Notes: generated by a model from the letters alone, not told the origin. A stretch of DNA of 64,000 bases from Candidatus Vecturithrix granuli (GCA_000739535.1 DF820464.1:242717-306716); one strand, 5' to 3'; positions 1-8,994 are shown, numbered from the stretch's first letter. Made by a program: numbers and translations.

Positions 1-112
1 CAGGGCTGTTAAGTTCTTGTAAAACATGCCCGTCTCGACTTCGCTCGACGTGCGGTATTCCGGTCATCGAGCGGAGTCGAGATGACAAACATCCGCAGAA
101 CTTAACAGCCCT
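1..112. repeat. Palindromic element, arms CAGGGCTGTTAAGTTCT, core 1
   Basis: Positions 1-17 are repeated in inverted orientation at 97-112. Inside lies a second palindrome with CTCGACTTCGCTCGA near 33 and TCGAGCGGAGTCGAG near 68. The same outer arms recur at 35102-35220 around a different core, and the same core recurs at 32488-32581 and, in variant form, inside the elements at 40460 and 56752. No reading frame is supported here. The element may extend left of the window. Confidence 0.8.
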
Positions 113-154
113 CCCCAAAGGAGAGGGGAGTCTTCACCCCTCTCCTTTGGGGAG
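111..154. repeat. Inverted repeat downstream of the sugar-binding protein gene
   Basis: An 18-base arm (CTCCCCAAAGGAGAGGGG) is followed after an 8-base loop by its exact complement. It abuts the element at 1-112 and lies beyond the stop of the minus-strand gene at 197, so it could fold in that transcript and act as a terminator. It lacks a clean T-run. Confidence 0.6.
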
Positions 155-196
155 GGGCCGGGGGTGGGGTAAATATTCCTGTCTGAGCAGATGATA

Positions 197-1216
197 TTAA
201 CGTTCGAACATCTTCTTCACAATTTCATCCGGCAGTTGTGAATTACACCAGAAACTATCAGGCAGGTCTGGTTTTACATACTGATCGAGATTTTCTGAGG
301 TAATGGTCGGAACCGGAATGATCGTTTCTTTTTCATAGGGTTTCCCGGTCAAGGCTGCCAATGCCACTTCCAGGGCTTTGGCGCTGCACCAGGTCGGCAT
401 ACTGGCAGCTATTGAGTCAAAATCGGGATACTTGCCGGAATCACGCAGTTCTTTCCAGATCTTCAGGAAGCCATTACCATCCTCACCAGTGACCGGCGGC
501 GGAACCAGTCCGCGTTCCAGATAGGCTTCAATTACCGCTTCCGACATCGCGCCGCCCTGGGACCAGACGCCATCCAGAGAAGGATAGGCAGCTAACAGCG
601 TTTCCATCGCGCGTTTGGCTTTGGCATAATCCCATTCAGCATAGACTTCTTGCACAATTTCAATCTCAGGATGTTGATCAAAGGCGCTCTTTGCGCCTTC
701 AAAACGTTCCGCTGACGTCGCTGTGCCTTTCACCCCGTTAAACGCCACGATCTTGCCTTTTCCATCCAACGCTTTGACCAGCCAATCTCCCTGAACGCGG
801 CCAAACTCTTTCTGGTCAACAATGATGTGCGCCGTAATGTCATCTGTATAGACCAGATTATCGAAATCAACAACCACGATGCCAGCCGCCATGGCTTTGC
901 TAACCACCGGAACCATCGCTTTCGGATTTACTGCGGTAATCAAGATCGCATCCACTTTTTTGGCGATTAAATCTTCAATATCAGCGATCTGCTTTGAAAT
1001 ATCCCCATCCGCTTCGGTCACGATCAGTTCTTTGACCTGATCGCTGTGCTGCGACGCGGCATATTTAGCTTCTTCAACCATCTGGACACGCCAGGAATTC
1101 CCTAAACTGAAATTGCTCAGACCGATCACAAATTGTTCTGCACCAGCATTCCCCGCTGCGACCAGTGCGCTGAACAAAAGCACAACAACGAATCCTTTCA
1201 AGATATTGCTTTTCAT
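197..1216 (-). CDS. Periplasmic sugar-binding protein of an ABC transporter (RbsB-like)
   Basis: This 339-residue protein begins with a signal peptide of about 26 residues ending near AGNAGA. It then shows the type I periplasmic-binding fold of ribose/galactose family binding proteins: FVIGLSNFSLGNSWRVQM at the mature N-terminus, ADGDISKQIADIEDLIAKKVDAILI, and the late segments GVWSQGGAMSEAVIEAYL and VTGEDGNGFL. It would capture a sugar in the periplasm and hand it to a membrane permease. The start has a good AAGGAGAA site 6 bases upstream. No ATPase or permease gene is visible; they would have to lie left of the window or elsewhere. It follows the cyclase, kinase and lyase genes on the same strand, so a sugar or sugar-derived acid is a reasonable ligand. 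The exact ligand cannot be read from sequence. Confidence 0.9.
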   Translation of the reverse strand: MKSNILKGFVVVLLFSALVAAGNAGAEQFVIGLSNFSLGNSWRVQMVEEAKYAASQHSDQVKELIVTEADGDISKQIADIEDLIAKKVDAILITAVNPKAMVPVVSKAMAAGIVVVDFDNLVYTDDITAHIIVDQKEFGRVQGDWLVKALDGKGKIVAFNGVKGTATSAERFEGAKSAFDQHPEIEIVQEVYAEWDYAKAKRAMETLLAAYPSLDGVWSQGGAMSEAVIEAYLERGLVPPPVTGEDGNGFLKIWKELRDSGKYPDFDSIAASMPTWCSAKALEVALAALTGKPYEKETIIPVPTITSENLDQYVKPDLPDSFWCNSQLPDEIVKKMFER

Positions 1217-1369
1217 GATATTCTCCTTCCATGTAAATTCCGTTCATAGTAGTCCGCTTCAGCCTGCCTGAAAAGACAGACAACCTTCTTGTGGACAATG
1301 TGGACAATATGGACATAAGCCGAAGCATTTTTTTCTCCCAGGCAATCCCCCCTTTCGCATAAGAAGCCG

Positions 1370-2038
1370 TCAGGCTAAGTATTTCACATCTGGCAGAGCA
1401 ACTGCTCTGCACGGCGCACCATCTCGTCCTTGCAATTTGAGCGGGAAGGCCCCGATCACAAAGGGTGTATTCGCAGGAAGTTGATCGAGATTCCGCAAGT
1501 TTTCAACAATCGGAATGCCTGCTCCTAAGATGAGATGATGTTCCGCGTTATCAGGCGTTTGAACCGGATCGATGGAAGTCGCATCTGTCATATAGGCTTT
1601 GATTTTCTTGCTGATCAACCATTCAGATAGATCTTTGGCTGGGGTCGGATAGAGTTCGTTGTAGTGTCTGGTTTCAGCGTAGCGTTGAATTCCGGTTTCC
1701 ATCACAAAAATCATGTTGTCGTCCAGATCAAAACCTGCGGCCTGAACTTCTTTCAGCGTGATTTCCTGGCCGTGCAATTCCTGCGTATAACGGAACAGTT
1801 TGGCCGTGCCAAATAAGCGGTCGAGCGGAATATCATCAATACAAGGGACATTATCCAAAAAATGTTTGGGGGCGTCAACATGCGTGCCGGTATGGGCAAT
1901 CATCGTAATTTTGGTGACATTGGCAACTTCTGAATTCGCCCGTTTGAGCCATTGAAAAACCGGGCGTTCAACCCCGGGATAGACCAGCATATCAGTGGTC
2001 AATGTGTATGAAAGATCGATAATACGGGTTTCGTTCAT
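1370..2038 (-). CDS. Cyclase-family metal-dependent hydrolase
   Basis: This 222-residue protein belongs to the kynurenine-formamidase-like cyclase family. The metal-binding signature HTGTHVDAPKHF is at about residues 49-60, after the typical opening RIIDLSYTLTTDMLVYPG. Family members are cytoplasmic, bind a divalent metal and hydrolyse formamides, lactones or related bonds. There is no signal peptide. The start is preceded by GGGAGAG. It sits between a PfkB kinase gene and a sugar-binding protein gene on the same strand, so hydrolysis of a sugar lactone or a related catabolic intermediate is a better guess than tryptophan degradation. That guess rests on context only. Confidence 0.85.
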   Translation of the reverse strand: MNETRIIDLSYTLTTDMLVYPGVERPVFQWLKRANSEVANVTKITMIAHTGTHVDAPKHFLDNVPCIDDIPLDRLFGTAKLFRYTQELHGQEITLKEVQAAGFDLDDNMIFVMETGIQRYAETRHYNELYPTPAKDLSEWLISKKIKAYMTDATSIDPVQTPDNAEHHLILGAGIPIVENLRNLDQLPANTPFVIGAFPLKLQGRDGAPCRAVALPDVKYLA

Positions 2039-2183
2039 AACTCTCCCTTCATGATCTATAAAGTTGAAGTCAGACTTCCTTTAACATCTCAGAAGTCCTA
2101 TAAAAAAATGAACTGTGAGAGCATGTATTCATCAAAATATTTTTCGTCAAGTATTACTTTGACTATCTTGATGATATATTTAT

Positions 2184-3164
2184 TCAAAAGCGTTTCTGGT
2201 TTGAACCCTCCAAAGATGAACGCGGGGTTTCCAGGAATGTTTGCATATCCTCTTTTGTCGGTTGTGCTCGTAGCGGCCCGACATCGCGACAGGTGAAGGC
2301 CGCAACAGCATTGGCAAACCTCCCTAATTGTTCAAATTCCATTTCTTCTAACATCCCGGCAATTACACCAGCGTCAAAGGCGTCGCCGGCCCCCACCGTA
2401 TCAACGACGTCAATCGGGCACGGCTCGATCCGTAATTCACGTGTACCCTGGCGTATATAACTGCCCCGCGCTCCCATTTTGACAGCGCACAGGTTCGGAA
2501 CGCGTGCGAGATACCGACAAAGGTTCTCAGGCTGTTCGCCCCATCCGAAGACGTTCATCTCCTCGTCCGTGATTTCAAGCAGGTCAACATATTCTTCAAT
2601 CGTATGTTTGACAATCGCTTTGGCGATGTCCGGTCTCCACAGCGGAGGACGGTAATTGACATCGTAGGAGACCAGAATATGATGCGCTTTGGCAAACTTG
2701 AGGAGATCAAAAGAAACCGCTAAAGCCTGCTGACTGATGGCCTGGCTGATGCCGCTGAGGTGCAGCACCTTCACTTCTCGCAGAAATTCCCAGTCAATAT
2801 CTTCGGAAGAGATCCAACAGGCTGCTGAGTTTTGGCGATAATAGGTGAACACATGTTTCCCGGCCTGATAGGAAATGAAATATAAGCCCGTGCGATGTTC
2901 CTGATCCACTCTGACCTGCGAAGTGTTTACGCCTGCATCCTGCCAGAGCTTGAGAAAACTTTGACCAAAGCCATCATCTCCCACTCGGCTGATATATGCG
3001 GATTGATGACCTAATTTACAGATCGCCAACGCCAGATTCGAGGTATCGCCGCCCCAGGTTTTTGAAAGCGGCACATCATCGGCAATCGAACATCCTCCTG
3101 GTGGGTAAATTCCAATCAACGGCTCGCCAAAAGACGCCACTTCAACAGTTGTGGCATGTTGCAT
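2184..3164 (-). CDS. PfkB-family sugar kinase (2-keto-3-deoxygluconate kinase or fructokinase type)
   Basis: The 326-residue product has both ribokinase-family signatures: the N-terminal glycine motif in SKTWGGDTSNLALAICKLG (about residues 34-52) and the C-terminal DTVGAGDAFDAGVIAG with the catalytic aspartate (about residues 255-270). It phosphorylates a sugar or keto-sugar acid with ATP in the cytoplasm. AGGAG lies upstream of the ATG. The lyase gene is upstream and the cyclase gene downstream on the same strand. A kinase beside a DapA-type lyase suits a 2-keto-3-deoxy acid route, but fructokinase activity cannot be excluded. Its C-terminal tail runs past the family core by a few polar residues. 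Confidence 0.88.
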   Translation of the reverse strand: MQHATTVEVASFGEPLIGIYPPGGCSIADDVPLSKTWGGDTSNLALAICKLGHQSAYISRVGDDGFGQSFLKLWQDAGVNTSQVRVDQEHRTGLYFISYQAGKHVFTYYRQNSAACWISSEDIDWEFLREVKVLHLSGISQAISQQALAVSFDLLKFAKAHHILVSYDVNYRPPLWRPDIAKAIVKHTIEEYVDLLEITDEEMNVFGWGEQPENLCRYLARVPNLCAVKMGARGSYIRQGTRELRIEPCPIDVVDTVGAGDAFDAGVIAGMLEEMEFEQLGRFANAVAAFTCRDVGPLRAQPTKEDMQTFLETPRSSLEGSNQKRF

Positions 3165-3181
3165 TCTTTTTCTCCTGTATT

Positions 3182-3240
3182 GTTCGTAGTCGCCGCTTCA
3201 GTGGCGTGATCATCACGCCGCTGAAGCGGCGACTACGAAC
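3182..3240. repeat. Near-perfect 59-base palindrome, CGCTTCAG family
   Basis: The left half (GTTCGTAGTCGCCGCTTCAG and onward) is complementary to the right half with one mismatch. It lies in the 90-base gap between the lyase and kinase genes, which read in the same direction. Relatives with the AGT-NN-CGCTTCAGCG / CGCTAAAGCG-NN-ACTA pattern occur at 10657, 32436 and 40835. Weaker forms with different inner sequence occur near 27350 and 27580. Confidence 0.8.
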
Positions 3241-3254
3241 CTGGTATGCCTGTT

Positions 3255-4154
3255 TCATAACAGATTCAGGGCTTGTAGCGCATTTTTAACTTTTTCTGTT
3301 GTCGCATCATCAATGTCAAGAAGCGGGCTTAACGGATGGCCGGCGTCAATGCCTCGCATCCTGAGAATGGCGTGCATAATCGGCACGGTGGGGGCCATTT
3401 TGGTAATGGCGCGAATTCTTAGAATCAACCGCTGTCCTTCCATTGCAGCGGTGCGATCCCCGGTGCAATAATTTTTATACATGTTTGCCAGGATTTCCGG
3501 AAAGATATTACCCATGCCGCACACCATGCCTGTGGCCCCGGCGTCAAAGGCGCCCATAAAAATCGCTTCCGTGCCAATAATCACATTAAAGTCGGGATAG
3601 TCCGCCACAGCATCCTGAAACAAAAAGAAATTGACCAGATCAAAAGAACTGTCTTTACACCCTCTCAGCCCGTAATCTGCCAGGCGTTTCAATAATTTAG
3701 GAGTAATCACATTTTGGGAATAGTGCGCATTATGATAGATATAGACCGGGAATTCTTCTTCATTCACGGCATCGATCAAACTAACAAAATGCCGAAAGAG
3801 ATTCTCTTCCGGCAAATTCGGAGCATAATACGGAGAAATCGCTCCAACGCCCGCTGCACCAGCCGCTTTGGCATGTTTGGCAAGTTCGATCATTGATTTC
3901 GTGCCGGCCGCGCCCACATGCGCGACTACCGGGACTTTGCTGTTAACTTCATCCAGGATAATTTCCAGTGTTTTCTGCCGTTCCGGGATCGACATTAAAG
4001 GACCGCAGCCATAGGTGCCAATCGGATAGTAGCCGTTCACATGGGGTAAGGTAAATTTGACAATTTCGCGTATCCCGCGTTCATAGACTTCCCCATCCTG
4101 GGTGAAGGATGATAGGAGAGGCGGAATGATGCCAATAAACTCTTGTGCTTTCAT
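3255..4154 (-). CDS. DapA/N-acetylneuraminate-lyase family aldolase
   Basis: This 299-residue class I (beta/alpha)8 lyase shows the pyruvate-binding loop region YYPIGTYGCGPLMS (about residues 41-54), the conserved tyrosine in FPVYIYHNAHYSQN, and the Schiff-base lysine in LRGCKDSS (about residues 140-147). Family members cleave or condense 2-keto acids with release or uptake of pyruvate. The usual glycine-threonine-threonine-glutamate loop of DHDPS reads GTYG here, which points to a catabolic keto-acid lyase rather than lysine biosynthesis. GGAGGG lies 13 bases before the ATG. It heads the minus-strand cluster that continues into the kinase and cyclase genes, divergent from the Ldh-type dehydrogenase. 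Confidence 0.88.
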   Translation of the reverse strand: MKAQEFIGIIPPLLSSFTQDGEVYERGIREIVKFTLPHVNGYYPIGTYGCGPLMSIPERQKTLEIILDEVNSKVPVVAHVGAAGTKSMIELAKHAKAAGAAGVGAISPYYAPNLPEENLFRHFVSLIDAVNEEEFPVYIYHNAHYSQNVITPKLLKRLADYGLRGCKDSSFDLVNFFLFQDAVADYPDFNVIIGTEAIFMGAFDAGATGMVCGMGNIFPEILANMYKNYCTGDRTAAMEGQRLILRIRAITKMAPTVPIMHAILRMRGIDAGHPLSPLLDIDDATTEKVKNALQALNLL

Positions 4155-4355
4155 ACGTGTTGCGTACCCTCCGTAATAATTGTTAGGAACTGGAGTTTTT
4201 TGGAAGACTTCAGGAGCGTCAAAACTCCAGATTATCCGATTTCGCCGGATGGCAAAGACGAGCTTGCCGCTCCTAAAAAATGTCAGTTCGTTTGATTTCA
4301 GACACAGGACTCTGTGTCAGCATGAGAAGAGAAGTCAAGAAGAAATTCTTTTAAT

Positions 4356-4488
4356 AACTTGACAATGTTTCATGAGTTGAACGATCCTTCAGCCTTACAT
4401 TTTGTCGAAAGAGGTGTTCGTGGGTTCAATAAGGACACTGCGAACTACGGGAATGCCTGTAAAATCTGAAATGTAACATTGTCGAGTT
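4356..4488. promoter_or_regulatory. Candidate operator pair in the divergent lyase/dehydrogenase promoter region
   Basis: AACTTGACAATGTT at 4356-4369 is mirrored, with one mismatch, by AACATTGTCGAGTT at 4475-4488. A related ACATT-TT-GTCGA stretch lies between them near 4395. The core CTTGACAATGT recurs in inverted form at 27556-27566 upstream of the TRAP binding-protein gene. The position between divergent catabolic genes suits a shared regulator, but part of the match could simply be a -35-like TTGACA. The rest of the 350-base gap (4155-4504) contains a smaller inverted repeat at 4186-4276 and no gene. Confidence 0.4.
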
Positions 4489-4504
4489 TATAAAGGAGTA
4501 CTGT

Positions 4505-5602
4505 ATGCCAGCAGAACAGGTCAAATTTAAACGAGAACCATTACAAATGTTTTGTCAGCAGGTCTTTCAAAAATTGGGCGTATCGGAAGAGGATGCCAGA
4601 ATTGTGGCGGATGTGCTCGTCACCGCAGATGCGATGGATATTCCCTCGCACGGCGTCATTCGCACACGACGCTATGTCGAGGGCTTGAAATCCGGGCTGA
4701 TGCTTCCGAATGCCGCAATAGAAACCCTGGTTGATTCCCCTTCTTCGCTTGTGGTGAACGCTCATGGCGCCATGGGCGCGCCCGTGAGCGCGAAAACCAT
4801 GCGCAGTATCATTCACAAAGCCAAAACCAACGGCTCAGCCTTCGGCTGCGTGCGCGATTCCAATCATTTTGGCATTGCTGGCTATTACGCTCGCATGGCC
4901 TTGCAAGAAGACATGATCGGGATTGCTATGACGAACACCGGAACGCTGGGCGTGCCAACCTTTGGCCGTCAGACCATGTATGGCACGAATCCGATTGCCT
5001 TTGCAGCCCCGGCCGGAAAAAAGCCGCCGTTTGTGCTGGATATGTCCACTACAGTAGTCACTAGAGGAAAATTGGAGTTATACGAACGCATGGGGAAAGA
5101 ACTGCCGCCGGGGTGGGCGGTGGATAAAACCGGGAAATCCGCGAATCACGCCGGGCCTGTCTTAAAAGATATGTTAGCCCATCTGGGCGGAGGAATCCTA
5201 CCGCTCGGTGGGTTCGGCAAGGAACATAGCGGACATAAAGGTTACGGCCTGGCCGTGATGGTGGACATCCTTTCCGCTGTGCTGTGCGGCGCGCCCTTTG
5301 GGAAAAATGTGTTTGATACCCCGGAATCTTACGCCCGCGTCAGTCATTTCTTCGGCGCGATCAAAATCAGTTGTTTCCGCGATCCGCAGGAATTCCGACA
5401 GGATATGGATCTCATGCTGCAAGACCTGAATGATTGTCCGGTAGCAGAAGGGGAAGATCGGGTCTGGTTCGCCGGACAGCCTGAATTTGAACAGGAAGAG
5501 GCCAGCCGGCAGCAAGGGATCCGGGTATTACAGAAAACATACAATGATTTATGTCAATTAGGGCAGGAATATGCGGTACAGGTCCCGCCGACGTTGACAT
5601 AG
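4505..5602 (+). CDS. Malate/L-lactate dehydrogenase-family (Ldh2) oxidoreductase
   Basis: This 365-residue NAD(P)-dependent dehydrogenase belongs to the YiaK/ComC/YlbC family, which is unrelated to classical lactate dehydrogenase. Diagnostic segments are ADAMDIPSHGVIRTRRYVEG (about residues 40-59, with the catalytic histidine), GCVRDSNHFGIAGYY, GTNPIAFAAP and GGFGKEHSGHKGYGLAVMVD. The family reduces 2-keto acids or oxidises 2-hydroxy acids in the cytoplasm. AAAGGAG lies 6 bases before the ATG. It is transcribed divergently from the DapA-like gene and converges on tctA, with a strong hairpin between them. Its substrate is probably the hydroxy or keto acid handled by the neighbouring lyase and kinase, but this is inferred. 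Confidence 0.9.
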   Translation: MPAEQVKFKREPLQMFCQQVFQKLGVSEEDARIVADVLVTADAMDIPSHGVIRTRRYVEGLKSGLMLPNAAIETLVDSPSSLVVNAHGAMGAPVSAKTMRSIIHKAKTNGSAFGCVRDSNHFGIAGYYARMALQEDMIGIAMTNTGTLGVPTFGRQTMYGTNPIAFAAPAGKKPPFVLDMSTTVVTRGKLELYERMGKELPPGWAVDKTGKSANHAGPVLKDMLAHLGGGILPLGGFGKEHSGHKGYGLAVMVDILSAVLCGAPFGKNVFDTPESYARVSHFFGAIKISCFRDPQEFRQDMDLMLQDLNDCPVAEGEDRVWFAGQPEFEQEEASRQQGIRVLQKTYNDLCQLGQEYAVQVPPTLT

Positions 5603-5621
5603 ATTTTTTTGAAGTGAAATG

Positions 5622-5656
5622 AAAAAACCGGGTTTCTTCGAGAAACCCGGTTTTTT
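5622..5656. terminator. Bidirectional intrinsic terminator, ACCGGGTTT hairpin family
   Basis: A-run, ACCGGGTTTC, short loop, GAAACCCGGT, T-run. It lies between the convergent stops of the dehydrogenase (5602) and tctA (5666), where a two-way terminator is expected. Seven similar hairpins occur in the window. Confidence 0.85.
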
Positions 5657-5665
5657 AGAGGCATG

Positions 5666-7153
5666 TTACCCCCGCGATTTCTGTAACACTAATTTGATGA
5701 GTTTTTTGATCGGTTCATAAGCGAAAAGAAACAGCAGCAGGCAGAAGAAAAAGAGAGAAATAGGGCGGCTGAAAAAGGGCCAGAAACTCCCGTCGCTTTT
5801 TACCAACCCGACGCGTAAATTTTCTTCGATCATTGGTCCCAGGATAAGCCCTAAAATCAACGGGGCAAGCGGAATGTCCGTTTTCTCCATAAAAAAGCCC
5901 ACTATACCGAAAACCAGCATCAACTGGACATCGAAGAGACTGTTGCGTAAGGCATAGGACCCGATCACTGAGAAAATCAAAATACCGACCAGGACAACAC
6001 TTTTGGGGAATTTAAAAATCCTGGTATAGGCTTTAATTCCTAAATATCCGATGATCAGCAGGAAAAACTGCGATACCAGCGCGATCGAGAAAATTTGATT
6101 GACAAAAAAACGATTGCCCTGAAAAATAAGCGGTCCGGGACGTAACCCATACATAAGCATCGCGCCTAAAACAATCGCGGTGATCGTATCTCCAGGGATG
6201 CCAAACACCAACGCCGGAATCCAGGTGCCGCCCAGCGCGGCATTGTTGGCGCTGGTCGGCGCAATCACGCCTTCTTCAGACCCATTGCCAAACTCCTCCG
6301 GGTGTTTGGAGGTTTTTTTGGCGGTGCCATAGGCTACCCAGGCGGCAATATCTGCGCCTGCGCCAGGCAGTGCACCAATCAGAGTTCCAATAATTGACGA
6401 TTGCAGAATCAGGCGCAGATTTCTGCGGATAATCGTCCCAATGGAATTCAGAGAAATGCTGATTTTTTCTGTAATTGCCGCCGCGTGTAAATTTTCGGCG
6501 AATAACACTGATCGAAACACTTCCGAAACGCCGAACAGACCGATCATAACCGGAATAAATCCGATGCCCCCCATGAGTTCAGCGTTGTGAAAGGTAAAAC
6601 GCGGGTAGCCAGTGGTAATATCCACGCCGATGGTGGATAACAGAATGCCAGCCGCCATGGAAATAAGTCCTTTGACATTCGAGCCTTTGGAGATGACCGC
6701 GCTCATGGAAAGCCCTAAGACGGCCAGCCAGAAATACTCAAAGTGCGTAAATTTCAAGGCAAAGGCAGCCAGAACTGGCGAAATTGTAATCAAGATGAAA
6801 ACGCCGATTAAGCCGCCGATAAATGAACAGATCAGATCCAAGGCAATCGCCACAGACCCCTTGCCCTTGCGAGTCATTTCATAGCCATCCAGCACAGCGG
6901 CCCCTGATGCCGGCGTGCCTGGCACCCGTAAAAACGTGGCCGGAATATCTCCGGCAAAGATGGAGGTAAAACTTACTCCTAAAATCATCGCCAGGCCGGC
7001 AATCGGTTCCATGTGAAACGTTAAGGGCACAATCAACGCGACGGCCATCGTCGCGGTCAACCCGGGCATTCCGCCCACAAAAATGCCCAACGCCATCGCC
7101 AGAATCCAGGGAAGCAGCACATTCAGATGAAAAATACTTGTCAAATATTCCAT
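5666..7153 (-). CDS. tctA: Tripartite tricarboxylate transporter, large permease TctA
   Basis: This 495-residue polytopic inner-membrane protein carries TctA-family signatures: FVGGMPGLTATMAVALIVPLT near the N-terminus, the GALPGAGADIAAWVAYGTAKK loop near residue 258, and AALGGTWIPALVFGIPGDTITA further on. With TctB and the periplasmic TctC it imports a carboxylate using an ion gradient. I start it at the ATG at 7153, four bases after the tctB stop. A TTG further upstream (7168) would overlap tctB and is less likely. No ion or substrate specificity can be read directly. Confidence 0.93.
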   Translation of the reverse strand: MEYLTSIFHLNVLLPWILAMALGIFVGGMPGLTATMAVALIVPLTFHMEPIAGLAMILGVSFTSIFAGDIPATFLRVPGTPASGAAVLDGYEMTRKGKGSVAIALDLICSFIGGLIGVFILITISPVLAAFALKFTHFEYFWLAVLGLSMSAVISKGSNVKGLISMAAGILLSTIGVDITTGYPRFTFHNAELMGGIGFIPVMIGLFGVSEVFRSVLFAENLHAAAITEKISISLNSIGTIIRRNLRLILQSSIIGTLIGALPGAGADIAAWVAYGTAKKTSKHPEEFGNGSEEGVIAPTSANNAALGGTWIPALVFGIPGDTITAIVLGAMLMYGLRPGPLIFQGNRFFVNQIFSIALVSQFFLLIIGYLGIKAYTRIFKFPKSVVLVGILIFSVIGSYALRNSLFDVQLMLVFGIVGFFMEKTDIPLAPLILGLILGPMIEENLRVGLVKSDGSFWPFFSRPISLFFFCLLLFLFAYEPIKKLIKLVLQKSRG

Positions 7154-7157
7154 AGTA

Positions 7158-7652
7158 TTACAATCCAAAAGATTCCAACACTCCCGAAGGAAGCGAAATG
7201 CTGAATAATCGTCCGAATATCACCAGAATAACCACAATAAAGGTCGCGGTATATGCCACGTTTTTCACTAAAGGCACGCCTAAACGATACATGAGAACAA
7301 AGAGCACGATCGCAGTGCAGAGCACAAAGCCCAGTCGTTCGAAAAATATAATGAAAAATACCAGCAACATCACAATCAAGATCACATTAATGACTTGCGG
7401 AGATTTCAGACCGATCCAGAGGTGTCTGAAAGTGACATCAATCCGTCCTTTTTCCTGAAAAAATCCCAGCGCAAACTCATAGATCCCACACAAGATAAAA
7501 ATGATTGCCAGGACATTGGGAAAAAATGCCGGACCCGTAATATTGATATTGGCGTTCCCTTTGGGAAAAGAAGCGGTGAAGAACAGAGTAATAACTCCTA
7601 TCATTATGCAAATAACGCCGATAATATGCTCCTGATTCAACTGTTTTTTCAC
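7158..7652 (-). CDS. tctB: Tripartite tricarboxylate transporter, small permease TctB
   Basis: The 164-residue protein has four predicted membrane helices (near residues 10-28, 40-62, 85-105 and 125-155) and the TctB-like opening with a SFPKGNANINITGPAFFP loop. The start codon is GTG, backed by AAAGGAGG nine bases upstream. It lies directly before tctA. A palindrome (7674-7738) and a terminator-type hairpin (7782-7814) separate it from tctC, so the permease genes may be transcribed less than the binding protein gene. Confidence 0.9.
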   Translation of the reverse strand: MKKQLNQEHIIGVICIMIGVITLFFTASFPKGNANINITGPAFFPNVLAIIFILCGIYEFALGFFQEKGRIDVTFRHLWIGLKSPQVINVILIVMLLVFFIIFFERLGFVLCTAIVLFVLMYRLGVPLVKNVAYTATFIVVILVIFGRLFSISLPSGVLESFGL

Positions 7653-7673
7653 CCGGATCTGCCTCCTTTGAAA

Positions 7674-7738
7674 ATGTAGCGCGAAACTCCAGTTTCGCGT
7701 ATCGTTGACAGCCGCGAAACTGGAGTTTCGCGGTACAT
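7674..7738. repeat. Palindromic element, GCGAAACTCC family
   Basis: ATGTAGCGCGAAACTCC is mirrored by GGAGTTTCGCGGTACAT, with inner pairing of CAGTTTCGCG and CGCGAAACTG. It sits between tctB and tctC. A close relative is at 42849-42915 and shorter relatives are near 27303 and 49564. Confidence 0.8.
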
Positions 7739-7781
7739 CTGATTTTCATCATGCTGATGGACGAGCGCCTCCGATGGAAAG

Positions 7782-7814
7782 AAAAACCGAGTTTTTTGAA
7801 AAAACTCGGTTTTT
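7782..7814. terminator. Terminator-type hairpin between tctC and tctB
   Basis: AAAAACCGAGTTTTTT, a minimal loop, then AAAAAACTCGGTTTTT. It lies 19 bases past the tctC stop. It belongs to the same family as the hairpin at 5622-5656 and would cut most transcription after tctC, leaving the binding protein in excess over the permease. Confidence 0.75.
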
Positions 7815-7832
7815 CGAGTTGCGTTCCGTTCC

Positions 7833-8810
7833 TTATTGCTGCCCGTAGCCAGCGAGTTTAATGATCTCATCCAATCCGTTGAATTGATCCATCATAAACT
7901 GCATAAATTCGTCGCCGACTCGAACTTTGATGCCAAACCCATTTTTCGCCATGAACGCTTTAAATTCCTCTGAAGCGACGATATCCTGGAACGCCTCAAT
8001 CAGCACTTTGGCTGCATCTGCATCCGCGTTTTTCGGCAGCGCAAATCCGCGCCAGGTACCATAACTGAAATCAATTCCCTGTTCCTTCAAAGTCGGGATC
8101 TGATCAAACTGTGGATTCCGTTCATCCGCCATCACCGCCAGAGCTTTCAGCGCACCAGCCTCAACCTGCGAAGCGGCTTCAGGATAACTACATGTAATGA
8201 CATCTATATGTTTCCCAAGCAATTCGGTAATGGCCGGAGCCGCTCCTTGCGAAGGGACATATTTGACCTTATTCAGGTCAACCCCATAGCCGGTGAGCAT
8301 GCCGACGCGCGCCAGATCCCACACGCTGCCAATCGAACTCCCGGAAAAGGTGAACGTACCTTCGGGTTTAGCTTTAATATCTTCCAGTAAGTCTTTGACG
8401 GTTGCATACGCGGACTCCGCATGAACGATCACGGCTGAGGCGTCTTCATTGAATTGAATGATAGGCGTATAATCTTGAGGGGTCAGATCCGAATAACCCA
8501 GATATTTGAGGGTATTGATTTCGAAGGTGAGATTGGTCAGCGTATAGCCATCAGCTTTGGCCGTTGCGCCCGCGGAAAAGCCGACCGCGCCGGCCCCCCC
8601 GGTTTTATTGATCACATTGACCGGCTGCCCTAATCTGGCTGACAATTGTTCTGCGATAAAACGCGCGGTTCTATCCGTACCGCCGCCTGCCGCCCAGGGA
8701 CAGACAATCGAAATCGGTTTCGTGGGGAAATCCTTCGCCTGCACCAGCCCTGTGAAGCTGAAACTAAGGGTCAGTAAACATACCAGCATGACAAGTAGAG
8801 ATTTTTTCAT
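7833..8810 (-). CDS. tctC: Tripartite tricarboxylate transporter, periplasmic binding protein TctC
   Basis: The 325-residue product has a signal peptide ending near LVQAKDFPTKPISIVCPWAAGGG, the classical opening of the TctC/Bug family. Further family segments are NVINKTGGAGAVGFSAGATAKADGY and ITELLGKHIDVITCSYPEA. Bug proteins bind carboxylates or other small solutes in the periplasm and deliver them to TctAB. AGGAGATG lies before the ATG. It is the first gene of the tctCBA unit. Bug ligands vary widely, so the substrate is unknown. Confidence 0.92.
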   Translation of the reverse strand: MKKSLLVMLVCLLTLSFSFTGLVQAKDFPTKPISIVCPWAAGGGTDRTARFIAEQLSARLGQPVNVINKTGGAGAVGFSAGATAKADGYTLTNLTFEINTLKYLGYSDLTPQDYTPIIQFNEDASAVIVHAESAYATVKDLLEDIKAKPEGTFTFSGSSIGSVWDLARVGMLTGYGVDLNKVKYVPSQGAAPAITELLGKHIDVITCSYPEAASQVEAGALKALAVMADERNPQFDQIPTLKEQGIDFSYGTWRGFALPKNADADAAKVLIEAFQDIVASEEFKAFMAKNGFGIKVRVGDEFMQFMMDQFNGLDEIIKLAGYGQQ

Positions 8811-8948
8811 ACGATCATCTCCTGATATTCATGCCCTGAAATCGGATACTTTACAACGTGTACTCAACTCAGGGCAGCTAAATGAATAGAAAACCTAAAA
8901 AACTTCATCATAACACCCTCGCTATAAAGAAAACAGATACTCCTGTCA

Positions 8949-8972
8949 AGCACAAAAAAATTTTTTTGTGCT
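8949..8972. other. Perfect 24-base A/T-rich palindrome upstream of tctC
   Basis: AGCACAAAAAAA is followed immediately by its exact complement TTTTTTTGTGCT. It lies about 140 bases upstream of the tctC start. It could be an operator or a terminator remnant. With no loop it would cruciform or hairpin poorly, so an operator is slightly favoured. Confidence 0.4.
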
Positions 8973-8994
8973 GAGTACATATAAATCTCTGAGA